Source: Magnetovibrio sp.
GTDB lineage: Bacteria > Pseudomonadota > Alphaproteobacteria > Rhodospirillales > Magnetovibrionaceae
Reading direction: 5' to 3'
DNA: 64,000 bases
Assembly (NCBI RefSeq): GCF_036568125.1
Contig: NZ_DATCTF010000010.1
Coordinates: 558,001-622,000, forward strand
This document shows positions 37,543 through 45,946 of the stretch, piece after piece (the first letter of the stretch is position 1; every line of letters starts with the position of its first letter). Below the pieces are notes generated by a model. The model was not told the DNA's origin, did not search any database, and saw only the letters and a list, made by a program, of their open reading frames with translations. Both the position numbers and the translations under genes were made by a program.

Positions 37543-38567
37543 TTGGGATCGAACCTCTTGTACTCGCCGGCCAAACTGTTGAGGAACGCGATGATGGCTT
37601 GAACATCGGTTTCCGGCATGTCATCGCGGCCCAACTGATACTTCGCCATATGACGTATCGCGTCTTCGAGTGTTTTGGCGCTGCCATCGTGAAAGTAGGG
37701 GGCGGTGTGCGCCACGACGCGTAAGCTGGGCACTTTGAATACATGTCGGTCTTCGTCGCGCCCCGTGACCTGATATCGGCCCATGTCGCTTTTCTGCACA
37801 TTGCCGCGGTCACCGAAATAATCGCCCATCGCACCCATGGTTTGGTACATGTTTCCGCCGACATTAACGCCTTGGTGACACGCCACGCAGCCGTAAGACT
37901 GGAACAGTTCGTATCCGAATTCCGCTTGTTTGCTGATGGCGGATTTGTCGCCTTTGAGATAGCGGTCGAACGGGGCGTCCATGGTCACCAAGGTGCGCTC
38001 GAACGTGGTGATGGCGTCGACGATGTTATCGCTTGTGAGACCGTCGTCGTAGGTGGCGTCGAATGCCGCCACAATACGCGCGTCGCGCTTCAATTTGTCG
38101 ACAACCTGAGACCAGTTGGACCCCATTTCGACCGGGTTGTGCACCGGGCCAGAAGCCTGCTCTTTCAGGTTTTCGGCGCGACCATCCCAAAACTGGGTGA
38201 AATTGTAAGCGCTGTTGAACACCGTTGGCGTGTTGACGAAACCTTGTGCGCCGCCGATGCCAATCGGTTTTACCAAGCCGTCCACGCCGCCGCTGGCAAG
38301 ATCGTGACAGCTGGCGCAGCTGATGGTGTCGTCGGCGGACAGACGCGGATCGTGAAACATTTCTTCGCCCAAGCGCACTTTGCGCGGGTCCAAATCGGCG
38401 GCATCTGTGGGCAAGGGCGATACGGGACTGCCGCGCCAGCTCTCTTGCGACGCGAGGGCGCTGGGCAGGCAGAGTAGGAGCGTCGTCAAGGTGGCCGCAA
38501 TCGAACGCGCGAAGGAAGGGTTTGTCGGTTTCAAGCGCATTCTCGAAAATGGTTCACTGAATCGCAT
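37539..38567 (-). CDS. Di-haem cytochrome c peroxidase family protein
   Basis: Periplasmic peroxidase or MauG-like oxidase. The 342-residue protein has a signal peptide (about 20-40, ...LLCLPSALASQ) and two haem motifs, C84-A-S-C87-H88 and C227-V-A-C230-H231, with the family block GVNVGG between them and the C-terminal LHHAPYFHDGS/KTLEDAIRHM type region. The start at 38567 is used; 38540 is an alternative. It is translationally coupled to the histidine kinase downstream. Peroxide reduction is likely; a redox sensing role is inferred from the kinase partner. Confidence 0.92.
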   Translation of the reverse strand: MRFSEPFSRMRLKPTNPSFARSIAATLTTLLLCLPSALASQESWRGSPVSPLPTDAADLDPRKVRLGEEMFHDPRLSADDTISCASCHDLASGGVDGLVKPIGIGGAQGFVNTPTVFNSAYNFTQFWDGRAENLKEQASGPVHNPVEMGSNWSQVVDKLKRDARIVAAFDATYDDGLTSDNIVDAITTFERTLVTMDAPFDRYLKGDKSAISKQAEFGYELFQSYGCVACHQGVNVGGNMYQTMGAMGDYFGDRGNVQKSDMGRYQVTGRDEDRHVFKVPSLRVVAHTAPYFHDGSAKTLEDAIRHMAKYQLGRDDMPETDVQAIIAFLNSLAGEYKRFDPK

Positions 38568-38666
38568 AGTCCTTTTTAGTTAATTTCGCAAAAAAGTTCC
38601 ACGCGAATGTAAGCGTATCGCGTCCAATGTATATGAATTTAGACATTATACGCGCCATAAAACGAC

Positions 38667-38697
38667 TTCCCCCCCACCCGCGTGGGGGAGGGGGAGG
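38667..38697. repeat. GC-rich imperfect inverted repeat
   Basis: A C-run and a G-run around CACCCGCGTGGGGG form an imperfect strong hairpin downstream of the Gly/Met-rich exported gene on the other strand. Without a clear T-tract; a terminator or pause site is possible. Confidence 0.35.
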
Positions 38698-38742
38698 TCG
38701 TCGCAGCCCACTTAGGCGTGAGCGGGGGTGTTGAAATGCGCG

Positions 38743-39195
38743 TCAGCGCAGCGGCGTGCGTTGTCCGGTCGCTTTGTCGATCTGGATTTTATGTACCAGA
38801 GAATCATCGACTGTGACGATTTCGGCGACAATGGTCTTGTCGTCCACTTCGGTGACTGCGCCGACTTTGAGACGGTCGTTGCCGCGCCATTGCAGATGTT
38901 GTTCGATGTTGGCGCGGACATCGTCGACCGTCAACGGCGTTGCCAGGGCTTGGGTCTGGCCGTAGGGGCAATCGCCGCGGTTCATATAGCCTTGCATCAT
39001 GCCGGGGCCGTAGCCGGGGCCATTTTGGTTCATCATGCCAAAACCCTGATGACGGCCATAACCTTGATGCATGCCGGTACGAGGTCCATACCCAGGGCCG
39101 CCGAACGGGCCGTGTGCATAAGTACTGCCGATGCTCAATGCGCCCACGGCAACGGTGGCGACAATCGCAGTGACGATGAGGGTTGAGGTTTTCAT
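38743..39195 (-). CDS. Exported Gly/Met-rich protein with PepSY-like C-terminus
   Basis: The 150-residue protein has a signal peptide (about 1-24), a Gly/Met/Pro/His-rich tract (about 25-75, with GYGPGMM-type motifs and CPYGQ), then a PepSY-like C-terminal domain (about 85-150: VDDVRANIEQHLQW, VTEVDDKTIVAEIVTVD, VHKIQIDKATGQ). Met/His-rich stretches suggest copper or other metal binding in the periplasm. The start at 39195 has AGGAGACACG upstream. It diverges from the OmpR-type regulator, which may control it. Confidence 0.75.
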   Translation of the reverse strand: MKTSTLIVTAIVATVAVGALSIGSTYAHGPFGGPGYGPRTGMHQGYGRHQGFGMMNQNGPGYGPGMMQGYMNRGDCPYGQTQALATPLTVDDVRANIEQHLQWRGNDRLKVGAVTEVDDKTIVAEIVTVDDSLVHKIQIDKATGQRTPLR

Positions 39196-39379
39196 GGCGT
39201 GTCTCCTAAATATCGGGGGATGGGGATCATCCTTTGCAGCTTTAAGCGTGCGCCCGAGGCGTTGCTGGCGTGTGACTGAAAAGGGGGCTTTTGTAACGCC
39301 GTGTTGCAGGCCACGTTCGGGTAACATTTGGTTACCAAGTTCCCATCACGGCTTTATCTAAAAGCGCTATATTGGGATC

Positions 39380-40168
39380 ATGGAAAGAACACCGCACATA
39401 TTGATCGTCGATGACGACCGCGAAATTCGCGACTTGCTGAACCGCTTTTTGGTGAAGCACGGTTTGCGGGTCAGCACGGCTGCGGACGGTCGCGAAATGT
39501 TGATGGCGCTTCAAGGCGGCGCCATCGACCTGATCGTTTTGGATTTGATGCTGCCCGGCGAAGATGGCTTGACCTTGACGCGCAATCTGCGCGCCAGCGG
39601 CGCGGCGCAAAGCGGCACCCAGGGCGGCGCGATCCCGATCATCATGCTCACCGCAATGGGCGAGGAAATGGACCGCATCGTCGGTTTGGAAATGGGTGCC
39701 GACGACTATCTGGCCAAGCCTTTCAATCCGCGTGAACTGCTGGCGCGCATCAAGGCGGTGCTGCGCCGATTCGAAACCTTGCCGGCGTCGTACGTAAACT
39801 CCGGCACCAGCGACAGTGTGCGCTGCTTCGCGGGCTGGACGCTCAATCTCAGTTCGCAGGTTTTGCGCAATCCCAATGGTGAAACGGTGACCATCAGCGG
39901 CGGCGAGTTCGAGTTCCTGCACGCCTTCGTCACCCATCCAGGGCGGGTTCTTAACCGCGATCAATTGTTGGATCTGGCGCGCGGGCGCGATGCTCAACCG
40001 TTCGACCGCGCCGTTGACGTGCAGGTCAGCCGGTTGCGCAAAAAGATCGAGCCTGATCCGAAGACCCCCACCTTCATCAAAACCGTGCGCGGTGGCGGCT
40101 ATATGTTTACGCCGTCCGTCACGACCCCCAAGCCCGAAGAAAAGGGCCGCAACGAGGTGCAGGAATGA
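39380..40168 (+). CDS. OmpR-family response regulator
   Basis: The 262-residue protein has a receiver domain (about 6-125; D11-D13 acidic site, phospho-acceptor D55 in LIVLDLMLPGEDG, LTA at ~89 and AKPFNP at ~113) and an OmpR-type winged-helix output domain (about 155-250). It overlaps the kinase gene by 4 bases and faces the exported Gly/Met-rich gene. The general class is clear; the signal is not. Confidence 0.93.
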   Translation: MERTPHILIVDDDREIRDLLNRFLVKHGLRVSTAADGREMLMALQGGAIDLIVLDLMLPGEDGLTLTRNLRASGAAQSGTQGGAIPIIMLTAMGEEMDRIVGLEMGADDYLAKPFNPRELLARIKAVLRRFETLPASYVNSGTSDSVRCFAGWTLNLSSQVLRNPNGETVTISGGEFEFLHAFVTHPGRVLNRDQLLDLARGRDAQPFDRAVDVQVSRLRKKIEPDPKTPTFIKTVRGGGYMFTPSVTTPKPEEKGRNEVQE

Positions 40169-41628
40169 AACCGTGGCCGCAAACCATCATGGGGCGGACC
40201 TTGACGGTGCTGTTGATGGGCATCGTGTTGACCACGATGATCTCGTTCGCTTATCAGTTCATGGAACGCCGTGCGTTGCTGTCGACCATCGGTGGCTGGC
40301 ATGGGGCGGAGCGCATTTCGGACATCATCGCCAAGGTCGAACTGGCCCAGCCCATCGACCGCGCGACCTTGGCGCGGTCATTCGAAACCCCCGGATTTCG
40401 CGCCGCATGGAGCTTGGAAACCTCGTTGGCGCCAATGGACCTGGACTGGCAGGGCCGACAAGTGAAACGCGCCTTGGAAGAGTTCCTCGGCGATATTTCG
40501 CCCGACAGCCTGCGCATCGAAATAACCAGTTACCGCAATGCCTCGACCGCAGTGCCGCATACGCGCATGAAGGAATGGCGTAAACGTCTGGAAATGCAGC
40601 GTCATGCAGAATCCATGGGGCGCATGATGCAAGGTCACGGCGCGCCCTTCATGGTGCCGGAAGCCTTGCTGGAACGCGACCTGGATCGTTCCGTGCTGTT
40701 GATCAGCTATCGTTTGAACGACGGTTCATGGTTGACGTTCCTCACCCCGCCGGCCCCCGTCAATCCGGTGTGGAACACGCGCTTTTTCCTGCCCAGCGTT
40801 TTGTCGCTGTTGATTGTGATCGCCATTTCGGTGTGGGCGGTGAGGCGTTCGACCAAGCCGTTGAACCGCTTCGCCTTGGCGGCGGCGCGGTTGGGTATGG
40901 ACGTCAATGCGCCGCCGATGGCCGAAGACGGCCCGCGCGAAGTGCGCCGCGCCGCCACCGCGTTCAACCGCATGCAGCGGCGCTTGCAGGCGTTCGTTAA
41001 AGACCGCACCCACATGCTGGCGGCAATCAGCCACGATTTGCGTACCCCCATCACGCGGCTGAGACTGCGGGCCGAATTCATCGACGACGACGAACAGCGC
41101 GAAAAAATGCTCAGCGACCTGGAAGAGATGGAGGCGATGATCTCGGCGACCTTGCAATTCGCCCGCGATGATGTCACCGGCGAACCGAGCAAAATCTTGG
41201 ATCTGGCTGTTTTGGTCAGCGAGCTGTGCGCCGATGCCCGACGTGCGGGCGATGACGTGGCCTATAACGGGCCAGAGACGTTGGCATTTACGGGGCGTGA
41301 GGTCAGTTTGAAACGCATGACCTCGAACCTTATCGGCAATGCCGTGCGCTATGGCGACCGGGCGCGGGTGCGTCTCGAAGAGACGCCGGATGAGGTCCGT
41401 CTCATCGTCGATGACGACGGCCCCGGCATTCCTTCAGACATGGTGGAACGCGTCTTCGATCCGTTCGTGCGCGTCGAACGGTCGCGTTCGCGCGAAACCG
41501 GCGGCACCGGGCTTGGCCTCACGGCGGTCAAGTCCATCGTTCAAGCCCACGGCGGGAAGGTCGAATTGATCAATCCCGATCGTGGCGGTTTGGAGGTGCG
41601 GGTGGTGTTGCCGCGTGCCGAAACCTGA
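40165..41628 (+). CDS. EnvZ-type sensor histidine kinase
   Basis: Partner kinase of the OmpR-family regulator, with ATGA overlap. The 487-residue protein has two membrane helices (about 15-32 and 210-228) around a periplasmic domain of about 175 residues, a HAMP region, HisKA with H290 in LAAISHDLRTPITRL, and HATPase_c with DDGPGIP and GTGLGLTAVKS. The periplasmic domain has no recognised ligand fold. Confidence 0.92.
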   Translation: MKPWPQTIMGRTLTVLLMGIVLTTMISFAYQFMERRALLSTIGGWHGAERISDIIAKVELAQPIDRATLARSFETPGFRAAWSLETSLAPMDLDWQGRQVKRALEEFLGDISPDSLRIEITSYRNASTAVPHTRMKEWRKRLEMQRHAESMGRMMQGHGAPFMVPEALLERDLDRSVLLISYRLNDGSWLTFLTPPAPVNPVWNTRFFLPSVLSLLIVIAISVWAVRRSTKPLNRFALAAARLGMDVNAPPMAEDGPREVRRAATAFNRMQRRLQAFVKDRTHMLAAISHDLRTPITRLRLRAEFIDDDEQREKMLSDLEEMEAMISATLQFARDDVTGEPSKILDLAVLVSELCADARRAGDDVAYNGPETLAFTGREVSLKRMTSNLIGNAVRYGDRARVRLEETPDEVRLIVDDDGPGIPSDMVERVFDPFVRVERSRSRETGGTGLGLTAVKSIVQAHGGKVELINPDRGGLEVRVVLPRAET

Positions 41629-41637
41629 CGCGACGCC

Positions 41638-41817
41638 TTAGGCGAGCTTGATGTCGGCGCTGTCGCCGAAGCTCTCTTTGATCAGATAGGTGGCGTGGCG
41701 GATCATGGTCTGGCTTTCCTTGCATTTGATGGTGAAGACGCGCCGGCCACGGTTGAACGCGCAGGTCACGAAGTTATGCAAGGCATAGCGGATCAGGAAG
41801 TTTTCTTCTTTGCTCAT
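41638..41817 (-). CDS. Very small ORF (59 residues), basic
   Basis: The translation begins MSKEENFLIRYALHNF and ends DIKLA, with about 59 residues, two Cys and several basic residues. It is in a gene-free stretch right after the EnvZ-like kinase, on the other strand. The compact, non-repetitive composition and the lack of other reading-frame competition make a gene plausible. No family is recognised. Confidence 0.45.
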   Translation of the reverse strand: MSKEENFLIRYALHNFVTCAFNRGRRVFTIKCKESQTMIRHATYLIKESFGDSADIKLA

Positions 41818-42088
41818 TGTTTTTGTATCTCAATTTTCTATACGCCATCAGCGGGCTTTGTGCATTTTGCTCTGACAATGCCAGCGCTATGATGACGGAA
41901 ATGTTAAAATTCCGAGAAGCTCGGCGGCTACTCCGGTATGGAGAAGGAACGCGGCTTAGTCGTTAGACGACAACGTTAAGACGTCATCACTCGGTTGATG
42001 TGAATATGGGGACGAATTCTCGAAAGAAAAGGGCGGGGTGCCATATGCGGGCCGGAATTGCGCTACGCAAGTCCGTGCGGCTGTGGCA

Positions 42089-42256
42089 TTAGGTCTCCGA
42101 CGCGGACGGCGTTTTCGTATCGCCTTCGGTGTCGTCAGGGAGTTCGCTCTTGGCTTCTTTGGCTTGTTTCTTCGCGGCGGCGCGCTGGGCCTTTTTTTCG
42201 GCCTGCTGGCGTTCGCGCTCTCTGCGTTCAAAGTCGTAATTGGGCTTTCGAGCCAT
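42089..42256 (-). CDS. Very small charged coiled-coil protein (55 residues)
   Basis: The translation starts MARKPNYDFERRERERQQAE and continues as a Lys/Glu/Ala-rich helix with an acidic Thr/Ser-rich tail. Similar ~55-residue proteins that start MARKPNY recur in alphaproteobacteria, by memory. AAAGGACG is 6 bases before the ATG, a good ribosome site. It follows the cold-shock gene's terminator on the same strand. Function is unknown. Confidence 0.65.
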   Translation of the reverse strand: MARKPNYDFERRERERQQAEKKAQRAAAKKQAKEAKSELPDDTEGDTKTPSASET

Positions 42257-42288
42257 CGATCGTCCTTTGAACGAGAAAAGTAAAGCAA

Positions 42289-42314
42289 GAAAGGCCTGCG
42301 AAAGCAGGCCTTTC
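42289..42314 (-). terminator. Terminator of the cold-shock gene
   Basis: A perfect 11-bp stem GAAAGGCCTGC / GCAGGCCTTTC with a GAAA loop (TTTC on the other strand) lies 30 bases after the cold-shock stop; the stem ends in TTTCTT on that strand. Confidence 0.88.
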
Positions 42315-42343
42315 TCAAGTCGTACAGTCAGTCGGTCGATGAA

Positions 42344-42553
42344 TTAATCGACGAGCGACAGGTTCTCGGCGGAAGATTTACCGTCGCGACCCGGCTGAAG
42401 TTCGTAGTTGACCTTCTGGCCTTCGTTCAGGGAGCTCAAACCGGCGCGTTCAACGGCGGAAATGTGCACAAAAGCGTCCTTGGAGCCGTCTTCCGGCTCG
42501 ATGAAGCCAAAACCTTTAGCGGTGTTGAAAAACTTTACAGTACCAATCGTCAT
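42344..42553 (-). CDS. Cold-shock protein (CspA family)
   Basis: The 69-residue protein is one cold-shock domain with RNP1 (KGFGFIEP) and RNP2 (AFVHIS). RNA/DNA chaperone. GAGGAAACG lies before the start at MTIGTVKFF. A long untranslated leader region upstream is typical of csp genes and often acts as a temperature-sensitive structure, but I have not established this here. Confidence 0.95.
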   Translation of the reverse strand: MTIGTVKFFNTAKGFGFIEPEDGSKDAFVHISAVERAGLSSLNEGQKVNYELQPGRDGKSSAENLSLVD

Positions 42554-42781
42554 AGTCGTTTCCTCAAACAGGAGTATAAGTTGCATGCCCCACTGCATGT
42601 GGTGGCATGTCGGTGTAACGCTCACACTGTCAGGGGATAACTAAGCTAATCGGCGTACCGGTTATTCAAGTAACACAAGTCAAATGCAACACGTATGGAT
42701 GATATGTAGAGGTTTTTACCGATAAGTCAATACGCTAGAATAGATTGCCCAAAAATGCCGAAACAAAAAAGTGCAGAGGAG

Positions 42782-42806
42782 GCTCAAAGTATTTGTGAGC
42801 TTTTTT
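42782..42806 (+). terminator. Weak terminator-like hairpin with T6 in the csp-pyrE gap
   Basis: GCTCA and TGAGC pair over a 9-base loop and are followed by TTTTTT. The stem is only 5 bp. It faces + although the neighbouring genes are on the other strand, so it could end a short unannotated RNA. Confidence 0.3.
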
Positions 42807-42855
42807 CTTACAATCGTGAACGAATACAACAGACTGCACACGTCTTTTTTTGACG

Positions 42856-42881
42856 AAAAGAGCCGTAAAAACGGCTCTTTT
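42856..42881. terminator. Terminator of pyrE
   Basis: A perfect 11-bp stem AAAAGAGCCGT / ACGGCTCTTTT with an A-rich loop; T-rich on both strands. Confidence 0.88.
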
Positions 42882-42920
42882 CGGTCTTAAAACTTTTTCA
42901 CGTATTCAGCGTATTTGACT

Positions 42921-43604
42921 TCAATCGGCCCCTTTGCCGCCGTGGGCGACAGACCAACCGATGGGATCTTTGAGAAAATCTTTAACCCCTTGGATGGCAG
43001 CGGGGGAGAAGGCTTGGCGTTCTTCGGCCACTTCCAGAACGTCCTGCCAGGTGGCGAGGTAGTGCATGGTGACGCCTTCTTTTTCCAACGTGTCCAGCGC
43101 GCCCGGGAACGCGCCGTAGAAAAACACCACGAATGCGTCGGAAACCGTAGCACCGGCTTTGCGCAAGGCATTGACGAAGTTGATTTTTGAGCCGCCATCG
43201 GTGGCCAAATCCTCGACCAGCAAAACATGGCTGCCTTCGGGCATGTGACCCTCGATTTGCGCGTTGCGTCCGAAACCCTTGGGCTTTTTACGCACATACA
43301 GCATCGGCTTGCCGGTCAGATGCGCGATCCAGGCCGAATAGGGGATGCCCGCGGTTTCACCGCCGGCCACCGCATCGACGGCCGCCAAGTTGGAATCGCG
43401 ACGCAAGGTTTCCACCGCCATTTCCATCATCCGCGTGCGTTCGGTGGGAAACGAGATCAGCTTGCGGCAATCGATGTAAACCGGGCTGGCCCAACCGGCG
43501 GTCAAGATATACGGCTCTTCGGGGCGGAAATTCACGGCTTCGATGTCGAGAAGGATTTTGGCCGCTTCCAGGCCGGCGGGATTGCGTTTGACGCTCACGG
43601 GCAC
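42921..43604 (-). CDS. pyrE: Orotate phosphoribosyltransferase
   Basis: De novo pyrimidine synthesis: orotate plus PRPP gives OMP. The 227-residue protein has the PRPP-binding motif VLLVEDLATDGGSK and the flexible loop YVRKKPKGFGRNAQIEG. The N-terminus (AAKILLDIEAVNFRPEEPYILTAGWASPVYIDCRK) matches the PyrE of alphaproteobacteria. It is terminated at 42856. Confidence 0.97.
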   Translation of the reverse strand: MPVSVKRNPAGLEAAKILLDIEAVNFRPEEPYILTAGWASPVYIDCRKLISFPTERTRMMEMAVETLRRDSNLAAVDAVAGGETAGIPYSAWIAHLTGKPMLYVRKKPKGFGRNAQIEGHMPEGSHVLLVEDLATDGGSKINFVNALRKAGATVSDAFVVFFYGAFPGALDTLEKEGVTMHYLATWQDVLEVAEERQAFSPAAIQGVKDFLKDPIGWSVAHGGKGAD

Positions 43605-43671
43605 GTCTCCAGGCTTTGAGTGGAACAGTTTCGGCGTTTATGGCCGGGACGGTGGCTCTTGTAAAGAGGGG

Positions 43672-44049
43672 CTAGTGAACCTTGTGCGGGTGGCTGATGT
43701 AGACGCCCCCGGCCAAATTGTCGAAATAATCGATCACGTCGGGGTGGTCGATGGGGCCGCCTTCGAAGTCGAGTTCGAGGTTTTGTTCGGACACGTAGGC
43801 GCGGTTGGCGGTGCCGTCCACCAAAACGTGATACCACGGGCGGCTGTCGTCGGACCGAAACTTGGGACGTTGTTCCTGGGCTTTCATCTGCGCGCCGACG
43901 CGAAATTGTGGGTCGACGTCGACGATCACGCCGCGGTAATCGAACAGGGTGTGATGGATCACTTGGCCGACGGCGTATTTGGCGTAATCGCCTTTCGTCA
44001 GGCTGACTTTCGTCGGGTCGTTTTCTGACGAATTGTGCGACACGGGCAT
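43672..44049 (-). CDS. hspQ: Heat-shock protein HspQ
   Basis: HspQ (YccV) binds hemimethylated DNA and helps Lon degrade proteins in E. coli. The 125-residue protein has the family core AKYAVGQVIHHTLFDYRGVIVDVDPQF and SRPWYHVLVDG with AYVSEQNLE, preceded by a short disordered leader. It diverges from the TPP enzyme gene. Confidence 0.93.
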   Translation of the reverse strand: MPVSHNSSENDPTKVSLTKGDYAKYAVGQVIHHTLFDYRGVIVDVDPQFRVGAQMKAQEQRPKFRSDDSRPWYHVLVDGTANRAYVSEQNLELDFEGGPIDHPDVIDYFDNLAGGVYISHPHKVH

Positions 44050-44213
44050 GCTCCAAAACGTGAAAGGCCGAGGACTTCTCTAGCTTCTCGCGATTTTTGC
44101 GCCCGGTCAACCTCAAGCGCGCAACCACGGCTATGCAGTGCGCTCCGATCGTGGCATTTTGTATGCCAAGGCACTGAAAACAGGGCTCATACACTCCCAC
44201 TTTCGAGGTTTCC

Positions 44214-45929
44214 ATGTCAGATCAAGATCCGCGCCACACGGACGACAACTCCATTATTCATACGGCCACGGGCGGACAGTTGATCGTCCAAGCGCTCGTG
44301 ACCCATGATGTCGAAGCCGTATTCTGCGTGCCCGGCGAAAGCTATTTGAACGTGCTCGATGCGCTGTATGACGTTCAAGACCGCGTGCGTCTGGTCACCT
44401 GTCGCCACGAAAACGGCGCGTCGTTCATGGCCGAAGCCTATGCCAAGCTGACCGGGCGGGTCGGGGTGTGCATGGTCACGCGCGGACCGGGGGCGTGCAA
44501 CGCGTCCATCGGCGTGCACACGGCGTTTCAGGATTCTTCGCCGATGGTGCTGCTGGTCGGCCATGTCCGGCGCGAGGACATCGGACGCGAAGCCTTTCAA
44601 GAGGTCGATTTCGCGCAAATGTTCGCGCCACTGGCCAAGGCCGTGCGGATGATCGACAAGGCCGAACAGGCCGCCGCCGACGTGGCGTGGGCGTTCGACG
44701 TCGCGGCCTCTGGCCGGCCCGGCCCGGTGGTGTTGGTGCTGCCCGAAGACATGCTGCGCGACACGGTCGAGGCCTGCGTGCCCGCACCGATTCCGCAAGC
44801 CCCGGTGCACATGGACGAAGGCGATCTGGAACGCATCCATCATCGCCTGTGCCAAGCGAAACGCCCGCTGTTGATGGTCGGCGGCAGCCGCTGGAGCGAG
44901 CAGGCGCGTGCCGACATTTTAGAATTCGCGGAAAAAATGGATTTACCTGTGTGCTGTTCGATGCGGCGCCTCGACATCATCGACAACATCCATCCGTGCT
45001 TCGTCGGCGAAATGGGCATCGCGCCCAATCCCAATTTGCTGCAACGCATCAAGGATGCCGATCTGTTGCTGGTGGTCGGCGCGCGCCTGGGGGAAATGAC
45101 CACCCAAGGCTATACGCTGCTGAGCGCGGAGGATGCCGCGCATAAGCTGGTTCACGTCCACGTCGATGCGTCGGAGTTGGGCAAGGTCTTTTCTCCCGCC
45201 ATCGGCGTGGCCTGCACACCCGAAGGATTTGCCAAGGCGGCCAAGAACTTGGCCCCGGCGGCCGATCACTGGGCCACATGGCGCGCCCAGGCGCGCGCCG
45301 ATTACGACGCGTGGCGGCGTCCGCGATCTGTTCCAGGGTCTTTGGATCTGGCCCAGGCTATGCAGGAACTCGACGCGCTGCTGGACGACGACGCCGTGGT
45401 GGCGGTTGACGCCGGTAACTTCAGCGGCTGGGCGCAACGCTATCTGACCTATGGCAAGGCGCGCAAATTCATCGGTCCGACCAACGGTGCGATGGGCTTC
45501 GGCGTGCCGGGCGGGGTGGCGGCGAAAACCGCATATCCGGGCCGCCAAGTGGTGGTGTTCGTCGGCGACGGCGGGTTCGGCATGACCGGCCAAGAAATCG
45601 CCACTGCCCTGCAACAAAAGCAAAACCTGATCGTGCTGGTGTTCAACAACGGTGTTTACGGCACCATCCGCATGCACCAGGAACGCAACCATCCCACACG
45701 GGTCATCGCCACGGATTTGGTCGATCCCGACTATGCGGCCTTGGCGCGCGCCAACGGCGCATTCGGCGAGGTTGTCGAAACCACCGCGCAGTTCAAGCCG
45801 GCGTTGGAAAGCGCGATTGCAGCAAACACGGTCGCGGTGCTTGACGTGCGCTATGATGCCAATATCATCTCGACCAGCACCACGCTCGACGCCATCCGGC
45901 AGAAGGCTTTGGATACACAACAATCCTAA
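44214..45929 (+). CDS. Thiamine-pyrophosphate enzyme, acetolactate synthase-like
   Basis: The 571-residue protein has the three TPP-enzyme domains: N-terminal pyrimidine-binding domain with the catalytic Glu in the FCVPGESYLNVLDAL region, middle domain, and C-terminal PP domain with GDGGFGMTGQEIATALQQ and the NN that closes the motif. No regulatory-subunit gene (ilvH) is adjacent, and the family (ALS-like, with benzaldehyde lyase and sulfopyruvate decarboxylase relatives) is broad. The alphaproteobacterial pairing with an ELM1-type gene is a recurrent context. Confidence 0.85.
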   Translation: MSDQDPRHTDDNSIIHTATGGQLIVQALVTHDVEAVFCVPGESYLNVLDALYDVQDRVRLVTCRHENGASFMAEAYAKLTGRVGVCMVTRGPGACNASIGVHTAFQDSSPMVLLVGHVRREDIGREAFQEVDFAQMFAPLAKAVRMIDKAEQAAADVAWAFDVAASGRPGPVVLVLPEDMLRDTVEACVPAPIPQAPVHMDEGDLERIHHRLCQAKRPLLMVGGSRWSEQARADILEFAEKMDLPVCCSMRRLDIIDNIHPCFVGEMGIAPNPNLLQRIKDADLLLVVGARLGEMTTQGYTLLSAEDAAHKLVHVHVDASELGKVFSPAIGVACTPEGFAKAAKNLAPAADHWATWRAQARADYDAWRRPRSVPGSLDLAQAMQELDALLDDDAVVAVDAGNFSGWAQRYLTYGKARKFIGPTNGAMGFGVPGGVAAKTAYPGRQVVVFVGDGGFGMTGQEIATALQQKQNLIVLVFNNGVYGTIRMHQERNHPTRVIATDLVDPDYAALARANGAFGEVVETTAQFKPALESAIAANTVAVLDVRYDANIISTSTTLDAIRQKALDTQQS

Positions 45930-45946
45930 ACGGGACACCAATCTTT

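Larger units (their letters stand above)
42554..42920. other. Cold-shock leader and pyrE downstream region
   Basis: This 367-base stretch has no gene. It holds the csp leader and promoter (about 42554-42740), a short GCTCA/TGAGC hairpin followed by T6 at 42782-42806, and the pyrE terminator at 42856-42881. Confidence 0.6.

Noticed and set aside
41956-42318. 120-codon minus-strand frame over the small charged gene
   Set aside because: It has an Arg/Pro/Ser-rich composition and no ribosome site; the 55-codon frame at 42089-42256 has a good site and family-like sequence.
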